A stretch of 64,000 bases of DNA, taken from positions 51,908,285 through 51,972,284 of the forward strand of contig NC_073745.1 in NCBI RefSeq assembly GCF_029784135.1, read 5' to 3'. The position numbers were made by a program, and so were the translations under genes. The stretch comes from Toxorhynchites rutilus septentrionalis (Eukaryota; Arthropoda; Insecta; Diptera; Culicidae). Under the pieces are notes generated by a model. That model made no database searches, was not told the origin of the DNA, and worked only from the letters and a program-made list of their open reading frames with translations. Positions 57,321 through 64,000 of the stretch are shown here, in pieces. The stretch's first letter is position 1. Every line of letters starts with the position of its first letter.

Positions 57321-58773
57321 TATGATTTATATCAAAAAGAAATGTAACCTTTTAACGTTAAAGTGAAATTTGAGTGGCTATTACATGTACAGTGGGGTAA
57401 AAAAGGGATTTTTGGAGATTTTGCTTGATTTTTTACCAAGAATTCTTTATATCGATATTGCAGCCAAATTAAGAAAGATAGAATTTGGGTGTCAAAGAAC
57501 AAATTGTAGAGCGGTTTTAGAGCTTCAATTTAATTGATAGGAACAATCCAATTAGTACAATTTTTAGGATAAAAGTAATAATAATACGTTAAAAATTATT
57601 AACTTTTAAGTTTTTCACTTCCAAAATGTTATTAAAATTTTTTAGATGTTCCACTGCTATATCCTATACTAAATTTTCTCATCTTTCAAATGAAGGCAAC
57701 AGAGTTGTTGTATCACCTCCTGAGAGAATCTGGATAAATTTATTTTCTTCATGTGAGAAAGGTGTTTTCTGACTTCAAGGGGATGAATCAAAAATCAAAT
57801 TCCTCTTTTATATTCAAAAAACAAAAAATACATGCAAAAAAAACCAATAAAAAAAATTATTTTGACTCGATTATCCGGAGTGAAAAAAAAATCGACACTC
57901 CGGATAATCGAGTCCGACCTGTAGTACTTTTTCATACTCGTAAAAAAAAGGACAGAGTGCGAAGTCGAGATTTTTAGGCTATTTTTGAAATGCTTTAAAA
58001 TCGTGAAATATCAATGCATGAAGATGGGATATAAATCTCTTTAAAGCATTATTTACATGGATTTACACGAAATATTTAACAGAGAAATTTGTATTTCAAT
58101 GTATGTAGATTTAGTGGACAAAAATATCGGGAAGAAGGCTGACTAAAGATAAATGAAAATATTCTTTAATGAATAAGTACTATCTCGAGAATGTGTTTTT
58201 GGTCCTTTCAAATAACTTTTTCTATTTTTCTTCAAAATAATTAATTTCTCCCATACAACTTGGCCTATAACTTTTCTCAGACCCTTTTCCGATTAATAAA
58301 ATTGTGGCTGGAAGATAGATGAAATATTTTTCTATTGAATATCTTCGATAACTCTAATCGAATTTTCAGTATCCTGTATAGTTTCCTATATTGACTCATG
58401 CTCACGTTTCAGTCTATAACTTTTCTCTGTCAAGATCAAGAAAAAAATGAATTATTTGGAAAGATGAATGATTTAATTCTCTATCTAATGAGCATGATTT
58501 TGAAGGTTGTTACTTGATAAACAATCAATTTATTTCAACTAAAATAATTCATTATTCATTAAATCCAGCAACACGTTCAACAGAAACATGCACGCAACAA
58601 AAACTTTCATCCGCTGAACTTTCATCCGCTAACTTCACACATAGAGGCGAATGAACTATAAAGTTTAAAGCCTCTTAAAAACTTGCTAGCAAAGCAAGCA
58701 ACTTCACACAAGTCAAAACGTGCGGTCCCAGGCGTAAGTCTTACAGATTTCTTCCCGGTCCTTAAAGTGTTAA

Positions 58774-60040
58774 AATATAACACAATCTGATCGCATATGA
58801 TGCTCAAGTTTTCCCGAGAAAAGAAAAGAGGAAAAGAGCACTGTTTCCAATTTTGTAAACAGGAAACAATATTTTCTTACGAGGCCGGTGCAAGTTCGAA
58901 ATCACTCCCCCCCTGCCATTCGAAGTTATGTATTCATCCTCTCCGAGCGTCACCATTTTACACGAACCCATAAATCGCTGTCTTATTTGGGAGTATTCAA
59001 AATTGGCTCAATTTATTTCCACCCCATCCACCGGCGCCACACTCAACGGAAGTGCGGTGCAATGGTAGAACTCGTCCAAAGTATCGAACATAAAACGGAA
59101 CGGTGTCCCTTTCTTTATTCCCGGCTTTTCTATCGACTTCGCTCGGCTTCCAGAGGCACACGATAAATTGGATTCAGCAGGCTACACGCCCCGCCGAAGA
59201 TAGCCCATAGATCAACCGAGCGATTCCGCAGCCCTAAGGATACACTTCATCTATCATTTCGGTCGGTTGCCGTTCCGGGCGGCTGGAATACTGGGAAGGA
59301 AAGTTGGCCCTAGAAGGAATTGGCGATGGAAGAATGAAGGAAAAACGACAGAAGGACATGCTAATGTGCTCTGCATACCAAAACCTGTTCCCAATCGCTC
59401 GTTAGTCCGTCCAATATCTTTCCCGATATTGATCATCGGCATCCTCGGCTGCACTGGAGGAAGCAGATGATGCAGACGGTCGGTCGGAGCCGTTGGGATT
59501 CGTCAGAATGACACTCCGAAGCCAGTGTGGGACTCGTTTGCTTTCCAGCGCACGACACTCTCGCGGCTTTCCGGCACTCGAAAGTACGCCACTCTCACCC
59601 TCCCAGTTTGGCTTTTCCACAGCGGATCACCGTTTGTGTGGTTATGATGAAAAATTGCTTTATGGTGGGTCGGTTTATGCTGGGACGTGTATAAAATGAT
59701 GTTGTCCTTCGACAATGAAGTAATTTCTCCCACGCTGGATGGAATTCATGGTCAATTTGGACGAAGCGATTTACGGCTTTATTCGCTATCGGGGAGTTCC
59801 CCCGTATGACATTTTATGCGGTCATGGGATTTTATCATTTTCTGAACATTAAAACCATCCAGTATTTCTAACAATAACATTTTATAGGGGCTTTATTTTG
59901 AATAAATTTCAAATGTGGTCAGTAATTGAATTAGTTCCGGACTGTGATGAAGGGTGGATATATGCATAAAGTGTGTTAATCGACGAATGAAAACATAATT
60001 CCATCCGTTGTTTCTTTTTATATGCGTATTATGATAGAGT
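58774..60040. other. Base-balanced unique-looking region, no gene recognised
   Basis: GC-richer than its surroundings at 58,880-59,700, with open frames on both strands and in several phases, none with a recognisable domain. Possibly host intronic or regulatory sequence. Confidence 0.4.
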
Positions 60041-60152
60041 AGGGGAGAGGGAGGCACATTCGGACACTTTTTTTTTTCCTTGATTTTTACTATTTTTTGT
60101 AAACTTAAAAAAATCCTGAATTCACCCTGGTTGTCTTTTGGACATAAATGTA

Positions 60153-61004
60153 TCATATGAGCGTGTAAAAGTTGTGCGTTGATGCGTTTACAAATGGTTT
60201 ATTCGAATTTTTAAAAATTGCCTTATTTCCTCTTATTTCCAGCATATTCTGCATTTTTCTGTTTATCAGTATTTGACCGAAAGGAAACTGCTTGCTATGA
60301 GAGTCAGTAATAATTCGTGATTTTGCTTTCCTCCGTTTTCGAGTGGTGGTTTTCCGCGGTGAAGTTTTTGGAAAAGGTTCAACATTTTCCGGGTACAAAG
60401 TTGCCAAAGTAAAATCTATTTGTGCTGTAGACGCAATGTTTTGCAGCATTGTTGTATTACCCGATGAGTCAGTTGCTACCTGCGCTCCAGTAGGTGAAAC
60501 CATTTGAGCATTCAAAAAAAACCTTTCTTGGGAATGGATAGCAACCTGTAATTTTGAATCCAGCTAGGATATTACTCAGATTGAAAGAAGCATTATAAGC
60601 CGATGCAGAGAATGGTTGAGTAGCCAATCGTTCTGAGAAACTGAGAGCTTTTGCTTGAAAGGGCCCATAACTGAAACATCCAGCGGTTGCAAGCAATTTG
60701 TGACATAAGGTGGAAAAGTCGGCAATATTTAATTGTTTCCAAAGTGCAATGACTTTTTGATTGATTTTAGATTTTTTGAAATTGATTCGTTTACATTGCG
60801 TTTTGCTACCTTTTACAAATGTTCCAGAACATTGAGAAACGGTTTTCCCGTTATGCAACCGTTAGTTGGGAAATTAGCAAAGACAATGGGCCTAGTGAGC
60901 TAGAATCATGAAAACGTTCTATTCGAAACTAGTTCGATAGCTCTTTCCATCTCATCTTCGTTGATGCTGGTTTTAACGGTTTTCTTTTTGTAGTTTCGGA
61001 CCAT
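60153..61004 (-). pseudogene. pogo/Tigger-like transposase, core deleted
   Basis: The N-terminus starts at ATG 61004 with MVRNYKKKTVKTSINEDEME then RAIELV, the psq/CENP-B-type helix-turn-helix start. It stops after ~26 residues. Next come a short stretch in another frame and then a C-terminal block (from 60858): YGPFQAKALSFSERLA and FNLSNILAGFKITGCYPF, matching the Tigger C-terminal region (NIIxGFRxTGIYPF). The frame shifts again near 60,500 and ends in a basic tail (TTRKRRKAKSRIITDS). The region between the two blocks, which should hold the DDD catalytic core, is missing. Usual length ~450-550 residues. Inactive. Confidence 0.8.
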
Positions 61005-61350
61005 CAATTTTATGAGGTATTAAACAGTGTCCGAATGTGCCCCGTGAATGATGTCCGAATGTGCCCCACCACCATCCGAAGATAAATCATAATTTTATCT
61101 AATAAATAGACCTTTATTTCTCTGTTGTATGCACGTTTTTTAATTTCATATTAGTTACTAACTGAGGTGGTGAACTTAAATTTCTAAATCGTTCACAAAG
61201 AAATTAAGGAAATGCCTACAACTTCCAGCTCAAAAGTGTCGAAACGTGTATGAAAAAGGGCATTGTGTTGTTTTCGTAAGTAATAAACGAACAGGAGGTG
61301 TCAAACCATATGACAGCTGTTAGTGGAAGGGCTGTCAACTTGCTCATATT

Positions 61351-62095
61351 TTGACGTGGGACTACGTCTAACCGGAGTATATGGGGGGTAAAATGAAAAC
61401 CTAAACACAGAACATGCAGGAAAAATGAAAGATTCCGAATGCTTATAACTCGTACATTTCTTACTGGATCGGAAAGATGTTTGCATCAATTGATAGGGAA
61501 TATTTCTACGCTTCTATCGCAATTAATAAAATGCTATTTTTCATTCGAGAAACAATTGAATAACTGTAAAATATTAACCGTTATCAAAACGCCCTACCTG
61601 CCTTGTTTTGATTGGCCCGATTTACGGTTTCCCCAACACAGCCATCAAAACCAAGCAGACTTGGAGAAATCTGCATTGCAAGTACATGAAATTTGGGGGT
61701 ATTTTTGTTCCGACTGAAATGTGTTTCCTCAATACAGACATCAGAACCAAGGTGCCTGGGAAAATTGGCATTGCAAATTCAAGAAAATCGGGGGCATTTT
61801 TGTTCCGGCTGAAATGTGTTTGCCTAACAAAGACTTCAAAACAAAGATGCCATCATACCAAACGTAAAAGGATGACAGTCCTAAATTTACTTGTAATGAA
61901 GAACACTATCTATTACATTGCATGAATTGACCTTACATGGCATCATACAAACTTTTTACTCACAAAGCAAATATATTGGATTCAATTGAACTCGGAAATT
62001 GTTTCATTCAATCAAAAATTTAATCAATACAAACATATGATTGCTAAGCTAAGGTAGTCCCACGTCAACCTTGCGGTTATATCTTAGATATAACC
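61351..62095 (+). mobile_element. TTGACGTGGGACTAC-ended element with outer hairpin
   Basis: Inverted ends TTGACGTGGGACTACG (61351) and TAGTCCCACGTCAA (to 62068), then CCTTGC and a 21-nt hairpin at 62075-62095 (GGTTATATC T AGATATAACC type). The interior parallels 16682-17555 with small deletions. It is nested in the Tigger-like element. Confidence 0.8.
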
Positions 62096-62253
62096 CACCC
62101 ATTTTTAATTTGAAAATTGTACCACTTAATTTTTACAAGCGTTGTCCGAAACTGCCCCCCCTTTCCCCTATTATAATTGTTTTCGTGTTGTAATCATCTC
62201 AAATGATCAAGTAAAATCATATCAATTTAGTTACAAATGATTTAGCCCAGAAT

Positions 62254-63476
62254 ATTTGGGTGCTCATTTCCAATTTAGGGTGGTCCGAAAAATCAATTCT
62301 TCCCCTTTTTTTCCAAAATTTTTTTTTTCGAAAATTCATTCTATTGAACTACTGGACCGATTTCTTCTTGAATGGCGTTAACGTTCCCTGTGGAACTTTT
62401 GCCTCAACATTTGCATTAACTAGCGTCATTTATTAATACTTAGCTGAGATTTCTTAAGCTAAATAACACGCCTTGAATGTATCCTGAGGGGCAAGCTCTA
62501 GAATACGCGTGACCACAGTGCAAGTCGAAGGAAATTTCTTTGACGAAAAATCCACCGGCCAGAACGGGAATCGAACCCGAACACCCGGCATGATAATGTG
62601 AGACGCTAACCACTCGGCCACGGGTGCACTCCTGGACCGATTTAGATGATCGATATATCAAATTGAAGTTTATTAGTTGTTATTTTTGAAAATAATATTA
62701 GAGTTGCAGAATATTTGAATTTTGTTTTCGTAATTATTGATTGTATTTGTTTTTTGTTGTTTTCATGTCATTAAACTAGAGGGCGTTATATTTTTTTATA
62801 TATTTCTTTGAAAGCTGAGGGGTTTTTACATAACATATCTAGAAATTAGAGATGTGATTTTTTTCATTTCAAAGTTATAATTTTTCAAAGTCAACCGATG
62901 GTCCGAAGAATATTTTTTTTCCTTTTCTTCCAAACATGACTTTTTCCAAAACTCTTTACTTTTGAAGTACTGGACTGTTTCACACAATCGACATATACAA
63001 TTGAAGCCAATGAGCTAGTCTTTTTTGAAAAAAATTTTACACTTGCTAAAAAATTGGATTCTGGTCGCATAGATCTGGTTTAGTTGCATAGGAATATTGA
63101 ACGAAGACCGAAAACAAGTCAAATTTGAAAAAATCATAACTCAAAAACGAAAAACACACATCTTTGATGTTTGGATATGCTATGTTTGTTATGTGTGTTA
63201 TGCTTAAAAAAATTAAAAAAATATAGCGCCCTCTAGTCCAAAGCCTTGAAAACAACAAAAAACAAATACAATCAATAATTACCAAAATATAATCCAAGTT
63301 TTTGGCAAGCGTTATATTAAAATCAAAATAAATAATTGGTTATGATTTGATATATCGATCACCTTAATCGGTCTAATAGTTCAAAAGTTATTAATTTTTT
63401 AAAAAAGTAATTTTTGGAAAAAAGTGGAAACAATTGATTTTTCGGACCACCCTAAAATGGAAATGGACACCCTAAT
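62254..63476. mobile_element. Long palindromic element, GGGTGGTCCGAAAAATC ends, split by SINE
   Basis: Left TTGGGTGCTCATTTCC then TTTAGGGTGGTCCGAAAAAT. The right side is the complement, ending GGAAATGGACACCCTAAT. The arms remain complementary deep inside (AATTATTGATTGTATTTG at ~62,732 and its complement at ~63,265). Apart from the SINE at 62364-62631, most of the 1.2 kb is one palindrome. It belongs to the TTAGGGTG family. Confidence 0.8.
62364..62631 (-). mobile_element. SINE family A, complete, minus strand
   Basis: Mirror of 5099-5372. The head, from 62631 down, has A box TGGCCGAGTGG and B box GGTTCGATTCC; the tail is at 62364. Perfect 12-bp duplications CTGGACCGATTT at 62352-62363 and 62632-62643. 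Confidence 0.92.
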
Positions 63477-63479
63477 AAA

Positions 63480-64000
63480 AAAATAAAAAAATACAGATCT
63501 TATATTTTGCGATCAAGAATAAATCTACCACTTTTCACGAAAATCTGAGAATCTCAGATGGAATGGCTGTATTGACCTTTTGGCCCTCCAGAAGGAATTC
63601 TGAATAGACAATATGTGCGCAACCGATAACGCGAAAGAGAAGCAAGTATCTAATGTATTTATATCCTGAAATGCAATATGTGGTGTCCGACACAGCTACA
63701 GCCAGCAGCATATCCTGACCTACAGCATAACAGGAGCCGAACGCATACGAACAAATATGTGCATACAGATGATCTTTACCAATAACATAGAGAATTCAGT
63801 ATCCAACCTTTGAATATTTAGCATCGTGTAAATGAATACCGTGTTTAGAGGTTTTCCAATTGATTTTTATTCCTACAGTTCACTTAGCAAGAACCATTCC
63901 AACCGCTACTGGCCCGGTATATAGAATATATCTTTCTCTATCCGGGCCGTGTATTTTGCAAACTATACGAAAAGCTTTCATATGCTTTCATTTTAATGTG
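63480..64000. other. Unassigned stretch with dispersed repeat at the edge
   Basis: From ~63,920 to the window edge the sequence is the inverted form of 4138-4205. The words ATGCAATATGTGG and ACAGATGATCTTTACC are unassigned. No gene recognised. Confidence 0.4.

Larger units (their letters stand above)
55380..57921. mobile_element. pogo-type (Tc1/mariner) non-autonomous element
   Basis: Ends CAGGTCGGACTCGATTAT (55380) and ATAATCGAGTCCGACCTG (to 57921) form inverted repeats with TA on each side (55378-55379 and 57922-57923). Subterminal copies of CTCGATTATCCGG repeat four times at the left and twice at the right. CAG starts and TA duplications fit pogo-like elements. It lies between the arms of the piggyBac-type element and holds the foldback repeats. 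Confidence 0.85.
54347..58769. mobile_element. piggyBac-type foldback element (4,423 bp with nested inserts)
   Basis: TTAA at 54343-54346 and 58770-58773. Ends CACTTTGGGGACCG (left) and CGGTCCTTAAAGTG (right) are inverted repeats. Inside, arms at ~55085-55270 and ~58130-58640 are reverse complements (words GGATTTAATGAATAATGAAT and TTGTTGCGTGCA). The left part also holds a smaller inverted repeat (AACTTTTGAAAAGGTCC at ~54,377 and its complement at ~55,025) with repeated GTCCAATGTAAC-type words. No transposase frame. TTAA duplication indicates piggyBac mobilisation. Confidence 0.8.
60042..62168 (-). mobile_element. pogo/Tigger-like transposon (2,127 bp)
   Basis: Inverted ends GGGGAGAGGGAGGCACATTC (left) and the complement of GGGGAAAGGGGGGGCAGTTT (right), with TA at 60040-60041 and 62169-62170. 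The subterminal word TGTCCGAATGTGCCCC is repeated twice near 61,026-61,066. It encodes a broken minus-strand transposase and carries a nested element (61351-62095). Confidence 0.8.

Noticed and set aside
62560..62631. Functional tRNA gene on the minus strand
   Set aside because: Same SINE head with body and 12-bp duplications.

Overview
The window looks like intergenic or intronic DNA from a culicine mosquito (Aedes/Culex-like). This is inferred from an AT-rich base composition, tRNA-headed SINEs, a DD37E mariner lineage known from mosquitoes, and dense multi-family transposon debris. I found no convincing host protein-coding gene, no genuine tRNA or rRNA gene and no CRISPR array. Every protein I can recognise is a transposon protein, and almost all are broken. 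Coordinates of transposon ends were read by eye; most are pinned by matching target-site duplications (TSDs).

Layout. 1-7.5 kb: a foldback fragment, a long-inverted-repeat element, two SINE families and Helitron-like elements. 7.5-10.1 kb: base-balanced, unique-looking DNA without a recognisable gene. 10.1-12.7 kb: a DD34D mariner pseudogene beside a Helitron-like element that carries a 142/284-bp tandem array. 12.7-16 kb: unique-looking. 16.1-18.8 kb: a long inverted repeat with a nested element and a mariner relic. 19.8-22 kb: a Helitron Rep remnant and Helitron-derived DNA. 22.1-25.2 kb: foldback DNA, a truncated Tc1/mariner gene, and a palindrome around a long (TA)n tract. 26-28.3 kb: unique-looking. 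28.3-36.5 kb: SINEs with exact TSDs, TTAGGGTG-ended palindromic elements, two piggyBac-type MITEs and a solo LTR.

37.0-52.2 kb is the centrepiece. A single CR1/T1-like LINE (plus strand) is cut into pieces by four later insertions: a 5.6-kb Ty3/gypsy LTR retrotransposon, a 1.7-kb hAT element, a 2.9-kb hAT element and a DD37E mariner. The first three are bounded by exact TSDs, and the LINE reading resumes after each insertion.

54.3-58.8 kb is a second nest. A TTAA-flanked piggyBac-type foldback element contains a TA-flanked pogo-type element, which contains a foldback repeat, which in turn contains a 376-bp TA-flanked MITE. 58.8-60 kb is unique-looking. 60.0-62.2 kb is a pogo/Tigger-like element with a deleted transposase and a nested insert. 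62.25-63.5 kb is a long palindromic element split by a SINE.

The sequence shows layered transposition, and insertion order can be read directly: LINE before LTR element, hATs and DD37E mariner; piggyBac-type before pogo-type before MITE. The least familiar signals are the GAACCGYGGTTC array at a hAT end, a 34-bp perfect palindrome inside the second hAT, and a family with TTGACGTRGGACTAC termini and a hairpin fixed beyond one end.
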